Shown piece after piece: positions 14,801-21,342 of a stretch of 39,841 nucleotides of DNA (the stretch's first letter is position 1; each line of letters begins with the position of its first letter). This DNA is from an uncultured Eubacteriales bacterium. GTDB lineage: Bacteria > Bacillota > Clostridia > Oscillospirales > Oscillospiraceae. The DNA lies in contig USAT01000005.1 of the NCBI GenBank assembly GCA_900552725.1, forward strand, positions 1-39,841. Direction: 5' to 3'. A model generated the notes under the pieces. It was given only the letters and a program-made list of their open reading frames with translations, made no database searches and had not been told where the DNA came from. The translations under genes and the position numbers were made by a program.

Positions 14801-16783
14801 AAGATACGTTCCCGCTTCCAGCAGCTCCAATATCCGTGCCGACGCCTGCTCCCACGTTACCGTGGTGCGGCAGTGGCCGGTACGAACGCTATCCCCTTGC
14901 GCCAAATGGATACCGTCCTCCATGAACCACACGGCATATTTCTTGCCCTCATATTCAATGCCGCGTCCGTTCTCCGTGCCGAATTCACGGCGCAAAAATG
15001 CCACACATTCCGCTTCCGGACGCTGGCGCATATAGAACACCGCGATCCGTTCCGCGCTGCCGCGGCTGTTGCCCGCCGTATACAGCGTCTGGTCGATAAC
15101 CGCCTGCGGCACCGTGCGGGTGGGAAACAGCTCACCCGTTCGCTGCGTCTCCGGCACTTCATAGACCGCCGTGCCGCCGCCCATGCCAAAGAGGGACATT
15201 TGCTCCGCCATCACCGGCGCGTTCTGCAAGCCCAGCTTGATCTTATACGCGCCGCGCTCAATGAGGTTTTCGGTCATTTCCGTGACCACGCCCCATGAAA
15301 AAACGGACTCTACCGTGCGGGAGAGGTAGCTGCCCTCCCACATTAAGAGTCCGTCTTCTTCGGCGTGGTAGCCCACACGGACTTTGTCCGCGCCGGCCAG
15401 CACCTCCACCCATATGTCGTTGTAGCTGTTTTTCAGGAATTCCGTGCGGCTCGTTATATCTCTATTGGCTTGGAAATACGCAAATATCTCCTGCCGCGTG
15501 TGCTTACGGCCACCATCGTCCAGCAGGATCGCTTCTATGAGGTATTCATCTAAAAACGCCGGAAGGTCTGCGCTTCCGGCGTTTTCGTCTGTACTATTTA
15601 GTTGTAGATCAGGTCGCTCAGCACCGCTTCCTCCGCGCTGTGCTTCAGGTTGTTCATCAGCCCTGTCCAGCGCTGGGGATCGACGGCCTTCAGCTCCTCC
15701 GTCATGCCCTCGGCCTTCGCCATCTGCGCCACGGTCTGTGTCACCATCCTCTGCGCTGTCTCCTCGATCTCCGCCAGATGCGCTGCCAGTTGGCCGCTGG
15801 TCTTGAGGTTGGTATACAGCACTCTCCGGTGCTGCATCAGATACTGTCTCCGCAGCTCCGCGTACTTGCCCAGGTGCGTCTTCGCCTCTTGGGGCATCAG
15901 CAGATTCGGCAGACGATAGCCCTCCTGCACTCTGTAGGTCACTTCCATGTTCCGCGCTCCTTTCTTTTTCGGCCCTGTTTTGCTCTTTGACAGCATCATA
16001 GCCGATTTGTGCATCCTTTGCAAAAAATTGCTCCCGCCGTGCCTGCATCACCGTGCGGCTGATCTCCCGCAGGCCCATCTCCGCAATATCGCTGGTAGCG
16101 ATGCCCAGTGCGTTGATGGTACTGGGGGTATCAAAGGAATAGATGCCCTCAAAGTCCTCCGGCAACAGGTAGGCCATGGCGGGCAGGGAAAGGCGGGTCA
16201 TCAGCATATAGGCGACGCTGCTCTCCAGCGCCCGCCGGTAGGTGACCTCCACATTCAGCGCGTCCAGTTCCTCCAGCATACTGCCGCCGCGACAATCCAG
16301 CAGATCCCGCAGATAGTCCTGCACATTATCCGCCACGGCGTTGCGGCTGGCGGACAGTATAGCATCCGGCAAATTGTCCTTTTCGGCCAGTGTGCCGAAG
16401 GTGGCCTCCAGCGTTTCGATGACCGGCTCCGTGTAGGCCGGTTCCATCGACCAGATGGGAACAGGCCGCGAGATGCGGGTGGCGTGGGTGTCCGTGATGT
16501 CAAAGTAGTGCTTCAGCCGCCCCTTACCGTGGGCTTCGTCAATGACAGCAATGCCGGTAGCCCCGGCATTGACCCACCGGCCAAACTGCCGGTTCCACTT
16601 CTCCAGCTCCAGCACCGCCGTGGCGTTGGGACGCTGGGCGTAAATCAAGACTTGCTCGTCGAACGGGCATTTATAGTTATAGCAGGCCGCCCGCAGAAAG
16701 CCCGTCCAGCTCTCATAGTCGCCGGTCAGCTCCGCCAGCGTTGCGCGGTACAGCTCCGTGATGAATTGAAATTTACTTGCCAA
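8822..16783 (-). CDS. Giant N6-adenine methylase / SNF2-type helicase fusion
   Basis: The 2,653-residue ICE protein joins a DNA methylase and a superfamily-2 helicase. Residues 1-280 form the N-terminal module (FRAACYNYKCPFDEQVLIYA). A low-complexity Gly/Arg/Asp/Ala linker spans about 279-395. The methylase has motif I VLEPACGVGHFLG near 1178 and catalytic-motif-like NVPFG near 1244. The helicase has Walker A HVVGAGKT near 1853, a DEAH-box-like DESH near 2014, TGTPISNS near 2067 and motif VI QQREGRIIRQGNEN near 2344. The C terminus is probably coiled-coil. The start is TTG 16783 with GGGAGG 7 nt upstream; the frame opens 18 codons earlier, inside a hairpin. Proposed roles are protecting or unwinding element DNA during transfer. 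NVPFG rather than NPPF/Y leaves methylase activity uncertain. Confidence 0.9.
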   Translation of the reverse strand: MASKFQFITELYRATLAELTGDYESWTGFLRAACYNYKCPFDEQVLIYAQRPNATAVLELEKWNRQFGRWVNAGATGIAVIDEAHGKGRLKHYFDITDTHATRISRPVPIWSMEPAYTEPVIETLEATFGTLAEKDNLPDAILSASRNAVADNVQDYLRDLLDCRGGSMLEELDALNVEVTYRRALESSVAYMLMTRLSLPAMAYLLPEDFEGIYSFDTPSTINALGIATSDIAEMGLREISRTVMQARREQFFAKDAQIGYDAVKEQNRAEKERSAEHGSDLQSAGGLSSAESADAPRGEDAPGQVRGAAETVSDAAPESAVYQPQDQRPTGSASGGDRGDSAEDGDTDRGADGEGRGHDGGAEGRRSPALDRADEQPEAQRGGSGAERPDLQLNSTDENAGSADLPAFLDEYLIEAILLDDGGRKHTRQEIFAYFQANRDITSRTEFLKNSYNDIWVEVLAGADKVRVGYHAEEDGLLMWEGSYLSRTVESVFSWGVVTEMTENLIERGAYKIKLGLQNAPVMAEQMSLFGMGGGTAVYEVPETQRTGELFPTRTVPQAVIDQTLYTAGNSRGSAERIAVFYMRQRPEAECVAFLRREFGTENGRGIEYEGKKYAVWFMEDGIHLAQGDSVRTGHCRTTVTWEQASARILELLEAGTYLSAPELEQAQDKVLLEMGDALLMTARDLTQGGRAQGLFPQTLAIHDQHKGYPELDEDMVAFAKSEGGLAVLAEEYHDFLRAYEQNRSIMRFRLSEYNTHRIGVVLDGIDLPERSFSAQPDFLRRCKMFITQDEIDQFFLAESVDSRLDVYAFFCYPHTKEEQQKFIKSRFGEYSGGGRDGYDYTRTSKGLTYQREYSGKQYDEVKLTIPHVVKEYERLIAQKRFPGEDAIAAIPQYERRQLARTVYFGFSDASDDVPRPYPKGADYYDAVPTIDEQLADKAKAAEMLEALTAYLDGMDEGDRHYDSCQQAREQLSEYVDGTFSLFNHRHDSGLRQAEREATPITPTGEVGVTEEPAQEQEISPLPQVQQREEEAPQGQAAMPPVPHLPRKKERLEAAAPLFAGGVNYRITDDALGAAPPRQRYANNVAAIRLLKQVEAENRLATAEEQEVLSSYVGWGGLADCFDPKHSRYEELKGLLSETEYAAARESTLTAFYTPPVVIRSIYAALGQMGFRQGNVLEPACGVGHFLGMLPESMAESKVYGVELDDVSGRIARQLYPRNSISVRGYEKMDFPDNFFDVAVGNVPFGQFKVQDRRYDRLNLSIHEYFFAKTLDKVRPGGVVAFVTSSYTMDKRTSNVRKYIAQRAELLGAIRLPNDTFKAAAGTEVVSDILFLQKRDRMVDIEPDWVQLGTNDDGITMNRYFIDHPDMVLGEMKMVSGPYGPEPTCVPFPEQPLDSLLANAVQNIHGEITAYEHEEELEGEDLSIEADPTVRNFSYTLVDGKLYYRENSRMNPVEVSKTSESRIRGMIGLRDCVRTLLEYQTEDYPESMIREQQAELNDLYDRFTHDYGLINSRGNAIAFDQDSAYFLLCSLEVLDEEGGLKRKADLFTKRTIRSHRPAERVDTAVEALALSIGEKARVDMAYMGRLTCKDEDTLFTDLQGVVFLNPDYAEKGGEKYLPADEYLSGNVRRKLAEVRAKAETEPQYLPNVEALEKVQPVDLTASEISVRLGATWLNPEYIRQFIFETLDTPRRVRWDIKVHYSQITGEWRIEGKSKDKSNIKAFNTYGTLRASAYEIIESSLNLKDVRIFDYQYDADGRRVAVLNKKETAIAQGKQELLKEAFAEWIWKDPERREKICKAYNILFNSNRPCEYDGSHINFSGMNPEITLRKHQVNAIAHILYGGNTLLAHVVGAGKTFEMVAAAMESKRLGLCQKSLFVVPNHLTEQWASEFLQLYPAANVLVATKKDFETKNRKKFCGRIATGDYDAIIIGHSQFEKIPVSIQRQRAILEQQMDEIIQGIREAKADKAENFTIKQMEKTRKGLQNKLDKLNDQSRKDDVVTFEDLGVDRLFIDESHYYKNLFLYTKMRNVSGIAQTEAQKSSDLFMKCRYLDEITGGRGVVFATGTPISNSMVELYTIQRYLQLEALQEQGFQHFDAWAANYGETVTTIELAPEGTGYRAKTCFAKFNNLPELISVFKNVADIQTADMLNLPVPEAHYHNIALKPSEYQKEMVASLAERAEQVRNRQVDSSVDNMLLITNDGRKLALDQRLINPMLPSDPESKAAKCAETVFDIWQRTAEKRSTQMIFCDLSTPKGEGVFSVYDDIRDKLLAMGIPENEVAYIHDAKTEAQKKDLFSKVRAGQVRVLLGSTQRMGAGTNCQQKLVALHHLDCPWRPSDLQQREGRIIRQGNENSEVDIYSYVTEGTFDAYLYQLVERKQKFIAQIMTSKSPVRSAEDVDEQALSYAEIKALASGNPLIKEKMDLDIAVTKLKLLKSSHLSQRYALEDAISKTFPKSLAETQERLAGYSADIAMVKEHTAPNADGFSPMTLAGKVYAEKKAAGVELLAMCQNMLTPEPTQVGSYRGLTLELSFDSFSQEYRLTMIGQLRHVTTLGTDVFGNIQRMDNLLETLPVKEQACREKLSELHTQLETAKVEVLKPFPREEELKTKLARLEELNTLLNMDKREPEVIADTGAPEAGEQPPARKKPQWER
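15598..15948 (-). CDS. tnpV: TnpV-family protein encoded inside the helicase gene in another frame
   Basis: A complete 116-residue TnpV-like protein is encoded on the same strand as the helicase but in a different frame, over the helicase linker. Family features are the N-terminal MEVTYRVQEGYRLPNLLMP, the block LGKYAELRRQYLMQHRRV, and a C terminus with a WTGLMNNLKHSAEEAVLSDL block ending IYN. TnpV is known from mobilisable transposons of the Tn4451 type; its function is undefined. The ATG has its own AAAGGAG 8 nt upstream, inside helicase coding sequence. The helicase frame stays open throughout, so these 351 bases can encode two proteins. The corresponding helicase residues (about 279-395) are low-complexity, suggesting that the TnpV frame carries more of the constraint. 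Confidence 0.75.
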   Translation of the reverse strand: MEVTYRVQEGYRLPNLLMPQEAKTHLGKYAELRRQYLMQHRRVLYTNLKTSGQLAAHLAEIEETAQRMVTQTVAQMAKAEGMTEELKAVDPQRWTGLMNNLKHSAEEAVLSDLIYN

Positions 16784-16817
16784 GGCATTGCCTCCCTTCT
16801 CTGAAATGATCCGATAC

Positions 16818-16860
16818 GGATAATAAGTCCAAAACACACCTCGTTTTGGACTTATTATCC
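16818..16860. repeat. Perfect 18-bp inverted repeat between helicase and upstream gene
   Basis: GGATAATAAGTCCAAAAC (16818-16835) is repeated perfectly in inverse orientation at 16843-16860 around a 7-base loop. It includes the stop codon of the upstream 205-residue gene and lies 35 bases before the helicase start. No T run follows on the minus strand, so it is not a standard intrinsic terminator. It may be an mRNA processing or stability element, an attenuator, or a protein-binding palindrome. Confidence 0.8.
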
Positions 16861-17472
16861 ATGCGGTTGGACGTATTTATATTTTTGTAGAAAATTCGGT
16901 ATCTCATGAATGCCTGCTGCGTCTACATAGTAGGCTTTTTCTCCGCTCCTGCGTTTTAACACAAACACATCACTGGCCGACACCATCTTTAACTTTTGGA
17001 TATCAAACCGTCTGTCGACGCTATGCTGCTGATACAGGTCGTCAATCGTGACACAGGGAGCCAGCATTGCCGCAAAAGCCTTGCGGTAATTAACGCCGCG
17101 AAGTGTAACCTGTGGGCGTCCACTCTCTGTGAAGGTGCATTCCACCTTGTCTAGCTGTTCAATTTGATAAATCTCATAGTGGCCGCTCTCAGCAGGGAGC
17201 AGCGTCCGGTCTGCTGGCTCGTATATCACACCAGCCTTTTGCGAAAACCATGCAAATCTATGGAGATAGGTTACTGCGCCGTCGATCTTCGCATGGAGAT
17301 CGTCAACGTAGCTGCATTGACGCAACTTCTTATTACCGTTCATCCAGATCATAACAATGCTGCTCCCGTCCGGAATGGAGAACAGCGTATTGTATTCCGG
17401 ATCAATAAAACGAATCATACGTACAAGCTCGTTTGCTTTACATTGGGATGCCATGTTCTCAGTGTCGGCCAA
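16855..17472 (-). CDS. ICE accessory protein of unknown function (paralogue A)
   Basis: I cannot name a family. The 205-residue soluble protein is clearly paralogous to its upstream neighbour. Shared blocks are RFIDPEYNTLFSIPDG, GHYEIYQIEQLDKV, NYRKAFAAMLAP, SASDVFVLKRRSGEKAYYVD and the C-terminal IHEIPNFLQK. The frame opens at TTG 17472, where the ribosome binding site is poor; ATG 17454 is an alternative. It comes last before the helicase gene in the accessory cluster, and its stop codon lies within a perfect 18-bp hairpin. The repeated IPDG and KAYYVDA blocks suggest two conserved subdomains. Confidence 0.7.
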   Translation of the reverse strand: MADTENMASQCKANELVRMIRFIDPEYNTLFSIPDGSSIVMIWMNGNKKLRQCSYVDDLHAKIDGAVTYLHRFAWFSQKAGVIYEPADRTLLPAESGHYEIYQIEQLDKVECTFTESGRPQVTLRGVNYRKAFAAMLAPCVTIDDLYQQHSVDRRFDIQKLKMVSASDVFVLKRRSGEKAYYVDAAGIHEIPNFLQKYKYVQPHG

Positions 17473-17483
17473 CTTATGTGTTG

Positions 17484-18125
17484 TCAGCGTGCTTCACCTC
17501 GCTCTTTCGGCTTTTGCAGTCCCTTCAAAAAGTTCGGCACCTCCTGAAAGCCCACAGCATCCACATAGTAAGCCTTTTTCTTGCTGCCGCGCTTGACTAT
17601 GAGCACATCACTCTCAGATAGCGAGCGCATTTGTCGGCAGAAAGGCCGTGTGTCTGCATTGTGCTTCCGATATAACTCCTCCAGCGTCATGTTGGGGGCC
17701 AGCACTCCGGCAAAGGTTTTGCGGTAATGGGCGGCACGCAGCTTGCCTTTGGCGCGCTCATATCGCATAAAGGCATAGTCCACCTTACCCACGTTGTCGA
17801 TCTGGTATATTTCATAATAGCCAGTCTCCGCAGGCAACTGCTTTGGATCAAGCGGCTCATATACCGTGCCTGTCCGCTGCGCTGCCTCCGCAAACTCGCA
17901 AATATGATAGACATTGCTGCCGACCAACGTGTGGTAGTCGTCGATATAAGTACAGGGCCGTATCACGCTGCTGCCATCCATCCGCGTCATAACGATACTG
18001 GCGCCGTCCGGAATATAGAACAGCGTATTATACTCCGAATCAATAAAGCGAATTCGGCGTTTGCTCTTATCTGGCTCCGGAAAGGCGATAACCCCCATGA
18101 TGTTCACCGGCTCACGGTCACTCAT
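17484..18125 (-). CDS. ICE accessory protein of unknown function (paralogue B)
   Basis: The 213-residue paralogue of the downstream gene has the same block order: RFIDSEYNTLFYIPDG, GYYEIYQIDNVGKV, HYRKTFAGVLAP, SESDVLIVKRGSKKKAYYVD, FQEVPNFLKG. By eye roughly 40% of residues are shared, so the duplication is not recent. The start is ATG 18125 with GAGGTGAGG upstream, and it overlaps the previous gene by 4 bases (ATGA), so it is translationally coupled. It lacks a signal peptide, membrane segments and Cys-rich motifs. The function is unknown; an intracellular role in element maintenance or transfer is inferred from position. Confidence 0.72.
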   Translation of the reverse strand: MSDREPVNIMGVIAFPEPDKSKRRIRFIDSEYNTLFYIPDGASIVMTRMDGSSVIRPCTYIDDYHTLVGSNVYHICEFAEAAQRTGTVYEPLDPKQLPAETGYYEIYQIDNVGKVDYAFMRYERAKGKLRAAHYRKTFAGVLAPNMTLEELYRKHNADTRPFCRQMRSLSESDVLIVKRGSKKKAYYVDAVGFQEVPNFLKGLQKPKERGEAR

Positions 18126-18724
18126 CGTTCCTCACCTCGCTCTTTTTTCGGCGCAGTACGGCTCTTTTCATACTCCGCCAGTTTTTCTTTTGCCCAATCA
18201 GGCAGCTTTTCACGGTCAGCAACGCCAAGAACATCGGTAATATCCCACCGGCATTCCTCACCGGAATACAGTTCCTTGAAATAAACCGCACGTCCACGAG
18301 CGCCGGGAGCACAGCCAAAGCCGCCCAGCGCATACCCAAGCTGGCAGTCCGCAGTGCGGTACTCCGGTGCAAGGCTGGTGGGACGGATGATTATCAGTTT
18401 TCCCTTCAAGGATTCTTCTGTGTATGGCAGGCAATGCTCCCGTTCTAAAACGCTCACAGGTATTGCGCGTCCTGCCTGAAACACCTTTACCTTCTCGGTC
18501 TGCTCCTGTAAGCGCTGTAAGAACACGTCCATGATCTCAACATAGTTTTCGCTGCCGATGGCCTCTGAAAAATGCTCATTGCCCCAAAAGTCGTAATTCT
18601 GATAGCAAGTCATGTAGGTGGCATCCCCCGGATTATAGCCGATCAGCATTGTCGCGCCACCCATGCGAAAGGATTGCATGATCTCATAGTCACCGGCCAT
18701 CTGCACATTCTCTCTGTCTGCCAT
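18122..18724 (-). CDS. ICE accessory protein of unknown function, 200 residues
   Basis: The N-terminal half (about 1-95) contains MGGATMLIGYNPGDATYMTC and a helix (EIMDVFLQRLQEQTEKVKVF). The C-terminal half has a segment common in Firmicutes conjugative-element proteins: GYALGGFGCAPGARGRAVYF, then LYSGEECRWDITDVLGV and KLPDWAKEKLAEYEK. I know this segment as recurrent in such elements but cannot give it a reliable family name. The ATG 18724 has GGAAAGGTGAAG upstream. The gene overlaps the next by 4 bases and follows the previous by 6 bases, inside a tight operon running from parB to the paralogue pair. Confidence 0.7.
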   Translation of the reverse strand: MADRENVQMAGDYEIMQSFRMGGATMLIGYNPGDATYMTCYQNYDFWGNEHFSEAIGSENYVEIMDVFLQRLQEQTEKVKVFQAGRAIPVSVLEREHCLPYTEESLKGKLIIIRPTSLAPEYRTADCQLGYALGGFGCAPGARGRAVYFKELYSGEECRWDITDVLGVADREKLPDWAKEKLAEYEKSRTAPKKERGEER

Positions 18725-18730
18725 ATGGCT

Positions 18731-19561
18731 TCACCTTTCCTTACCCTTCGATAGTCTCTGCTTTGCTTCATGTTCCTTGTTCTGCTGGCACTCTTTTTGT
18801 TCCTGATACTCACCGCTTGCCCGCTCACAAAAATCCTCGATCATGGACGCACGGCCTACGCCGTAATGGCCCCAAAAGTAATTGGGCGGGCCGTCCCCGT
18901 CGTTCTTGCAGTTGCGCTGCCAGGTAGCAAACGGGGCAGGTGCTTTCGGGTGTTCACCCAAAACAAACTCAGAGTCTCCCACACGCACCCGCGCCGTGAT
19001 CTTATAGTCTGCGTTGATGATCTCACCAATGACATAGCTGCCGCGTTCCAGCTCCACGGTGTAGCTGCCGTTCTGTGCCTGCTGTGCCTTCACCGGCATG
19101 GCGGGTACACCGCAGACCAAATCCGGCTGCATGACAAACTGTGACTTCGCGCTCATCAACTCTTGGGGAAGTGCCGATACCGGCAGATACATTTTTGCTT
19201 TCCCCAAGACCTCATACCGCAGCAGGAAATCATCCACCGGATAGTAGATGCTCATAACCGGGTCTTTGATATGGCCCTTTGCCATGATCGCGTTCACATA
19301 TCTGGCGTTGTCCAAATACCACTGCGGGTCTGCTCCCGGCAGGTTCCAGCCGAACATGGAACCTGCGCTCATGGCGGCCTCCTGTATGTCAGAAATACCG
19401 CGCCGCCGATTATGCGCTTGGGCAATCTTTTGATTTTCCTCCCGATTTCCGGTATCCCACCCAGAGGCGTAGTAACCACGCACACCCTTTTTGAGAATGA
19501 TAAGCTGTCCCGTAGAGGGTATGGTGAAAAGGCAGAAATCGGGCAATTCAGTTCTTCTCAT
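18731..19561 (-). CDS. ICE accessory protein of unknown function, 276 residues
   Basis: The N-terminal part (ELPDFCLFTIPSTGQLIILK, GYYASGWDTGNRE) and a DDFLLRYEVLGKAKMYLPVS block match no family I can name. The segment SEFVLGEHPKAPAPFATWQR followed by PPNYFWGHY resembles a module found in large polyvalent proteins of conjugative elements and phages. The C-terminal 40 residues are charged and helical (EYQEQKECQQNKEHEAKQRL). I choose ATG 19561, because GAGGAGG lies 6 nt upstream; the frame opens five codons earlier and would overlap parB by 4 bases. It is the first gene after parB in the accessory operon. Confidence 0.7.
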   Translation of the reverse strand: MRRTELPDFCLFTIPSTGQLIILKKGVRGYYASGWDTGNREENQKIAQAHNRRRGISDIQEAAMSAGSMFGWNLPGADPQWYLDNARYVNAIMAKGHIKDPVMSIYYPVDDFLLRYEVLGKAKMYLPVSALPQELMSAKSQFVMQPDLVCGVPAMPVKAQQAQNGSYTVELERGSYVIGEIINADYKITARVRVGDSEFVLGEHPKAPAPFATWQRNCKNDGDGPPNYFWGHYGVGRASMIEDFCERASGEYQEQKECQQNKEHEAKQRLSKGKER

Positions 19562-19572
19562 CATGGGCCTCC

Positions 19573-20511
19573 TCATCGTCCCTGCTCCTGCTGCCTTCTC
19601 CGGTGCCAGCCCTCCAGCAGCTTAACGATGACCTCCTCCATCTGCTTGGGGGTATAGCTGGGCGGAAAGTATTTTTGCAGGCGGTCATTCCGCAGCGTTA
19701 CCTTGCGCTCCAGCGGTTTTTCCTCCCGCATGATGAGGTCGATGATATTGTTCTCCAGCTTGCCCTCCGCGCTGATCTGCTTGAGTCGCTGAGCCTGATT
19801 CACGGACGGCGATACCTCATCCCGCTCCATGAGGAACTGGAGGTAGGTCTGTTCTTTTTCGGTCAGGTGGGAGATGTAGTCGGCTGCCGGAACGAATTTC
19901 AGTTTTCCCGTGTCCACCGCCTCCATCAGCGGCGGAATGAGGTTTGTCAGGCGGATATATCGCTGGATTTGCATCCGGCTTTCGTTCACTTGCTCCGCCA
20001 AAACCTCCACAGAAAACCTCCCTTGAAAATTCTGCCCAACTTGGGCAGAATTTTTTGAAGGCCGCCCTGCCTGCCGTTTCATAGCGTCCAGCTTCAGCTT
20101 GTACGCCTTGGCTTTCTCGCTGGGCAGCAGGTTTTCACGGTTTATGTTGTAATCCACCACCAGAATGTCCGCGTCCTCATCGCTGTAATTCCGCACGATG
20201 ACCGGGCGGGTGTCCAGCCCCACCACATTGGCGCAGTAGTCGCGCCGGTGGCCGGAGATGATCTCATACCCGCCCTCGCTGCGGGGCCGGACGATCAGCG
20301 GCTCGGCAATGCCGGTGCGCTCGATGCTGTCCATCAGCCGCACCAGATCAGCGCTGGGCCGGTCTACGGAGTAGGGCTGCCGCGCATAGGGGAACACCTG
20401 CTCCGCGGGAACGATCTGCACCCGCTCCTGCTGGTCGGCTTCCCGTTCCGCGTCTGTCTTGAACAGGTCATCGTACTTGACCAGTTCGATGCCGTTTAAT
20501 TTGCGGGCCAA
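19573..20511 (-). CDS. parB: ParB/RepB/Spo0J-family partition protein
   Basis: The centromere-binding half of the element's partition system. Residues about 30-125 form the ParB N-terminal domain, with the arginine-rich GHRR box (YEIISGHRRDYCANVVG) and a preceding VRPRSEGG strand. A helix-turn-helix region follows (FSVEVLAEQVNESRMQIQRYIRLTNLI, about 165-195), then a dimerisation-like C terminus rich in Arg and Gln. The start is TTG 20511, 9 nt after GGAGG, and overlaps the end of parA by 44 bases, so the two are co-translated. At 312 residues it is typical. The parS site is not identified. Partition by an integrated element fits a circular replicating stage. Confidence 0.9.
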   Translation of the reverse strand: MARKLNGIELVKYDDLFKTDAEREADQQERVQIVPAEQVFPYARQPYSVDRPSADLVRLMDSIERTGIAEPLIVRPRSEGGYEIISGHRRDYCANVVGLDTRPVIVRNYSDEDADILVVDYNINRENLLPSEKAKAYKLKLDAMKRQAGRPSKNSAQVGQNFQGRFSVEVLAEQVNESRMQIQRYIRLTNLIPPLMEAVDTGKLKFVPAADYISHLTEKEQTYLQFLMERDEVSPSVNQAQRLKQISAEGKLENNIIDLIMREEKPLERKVTLRNDRLQKYFPPSYTPKQMEEVIVKLLEGWHRRRQQEQGR

Positions 20512-21277
20512 GCTGCAACACCTCCTTCGTCAGCGCGGCATACGCCTGCGCCGCTTTTCCGTCCGGATCATGCTCGTAAATGCTGGTTCCCGTGGCGCTG
20601 ATCTCCGCCACGCGAATGGAGCGGGGTATCTCGCTGCTGAACACACGGCTGCCGTAGTTCCTGCGTAGCTGCTCACTGACTTCTTTGGCCAGCGTGGTAC
20701 GGCTGTCCATCATGGTCAGCAGGATACCGTCCACCGTCAGGTGGGGATTGATCTGCCGCTTGACGCGGGCGATGGTTCGCATAAGCTGTTCAAGCCCCTT
20801 GGCGGCCAGATACTGCCCCTGCACCGGAATGATAACGCTGTCCGCCGCGGTCAGCGCGTTGATGGTCAGCATCCCCAGCGAAGGCATACAGTCGATGATG
20901 GCGTAGTCATAGGCCGGTGTCAGTGTGGACAGATACTGCCGCAGCACCGTTTCACGGCTCATGATGTTCACCAACGTCACCTCCAGCCCCGACAGCTCAA
21001 TGTTGGCGGGGACAAGATCGACGCCGGACGCATGGTGCAGGATGCCCTCGCCGGGTGCGATGGGCTCCTCGTTGACGGTCTTGGTCATCAGGTCGGCCAG
21101 CGTAGGGGAAAGCTCGTCCGGCTGCCGCCAGCCCAGCATTTGGGTGAGATTGCCCTGAGCGTCGGCGTCCACCAGCAGGACTCTCTTCCCCTGCTGGGCA
21201 AGACCAACACCCAAACTGGCGGCTGTGGTGGTTTTTCCCACGCCGCCCTTCTGATTTGCCAGTGCGATGGTTTTCAA
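20468..21277 (-). CDS. parA: ParA-family partition ATPase
   Basis: The ATPase that moves or tethers the element together with ParB. The deviant Walker A KGGVGKTTTAASLG near residue 10 carries the signature first Lys of the MinD/ParA class. The A' motif VLLVDADAQGNLTQML follows, and the Walker B region is YDYAIIDCMPSLGMLTINAL near 120. The C-terminal half has the family block IPRSIRVAEISATGTSIYEHDP. There is no N-terminal DNA-binding domain, so it is a short chromosomal/Soj-like type. The start is TTG 21277, with GGAGG 7 nt upstream. The gene overlaps parB by 44 bases, and upstream it is separated from the initiator gene by a terminator. Confidence 0.93.
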   Translation of the reverse strand: MKTIALANQKGGVGKTTTAASLGVGLAQQGKRVLLVDADAQGNLTQMLGWRQPDELSPTLADLMTKTVNEEPIAPGEGILHHASGVDLVPANIELSGLEVTLVNIMSRETVLRQYLSTLTPAYDYAIIDCMPSLGMLTINALTAADSVIIPVQGQYLAAKGLEQLMRTIARVKRQINPHLTVDGILLTMMDSRTTLAKEVSEQLRRNYGSRVFSSEIPRSIRVAEISATGTSIYEHDPDGKAAQAYAALTKEVLQLGPQIKRHRTGQVR

Positions 21278-21301
21278 AAGCACACCTCCATTTCGTGCAA
21301 C

Positions 21302-21323
21302 AAAAAAGAGCCTTCCGGCTCTT
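21302..21323 (-). terminator. Rho-independent terminator after the initiator gene
   Basis: On the minus strand AAGAGCC pairs with GGCTCTT around GGAA, followed by TTTTTTG. It lies between the initiator stop codon (21343) and parA (21277). Transcription of parAB must therefore read through it or start inside the gap. Confidence 0.85.
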
Positions 21324-21342
21324 GCTCTGACAGTATTCCGTT

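Noticed and set aside
16784..16837. N-terminal extension of the helicase (18 codons)
   Set aside because: It would start inside the perfect 18-bp hairpin and has no ribosome binding site, while TTG 16783 has GGGAGG at 7 nt.
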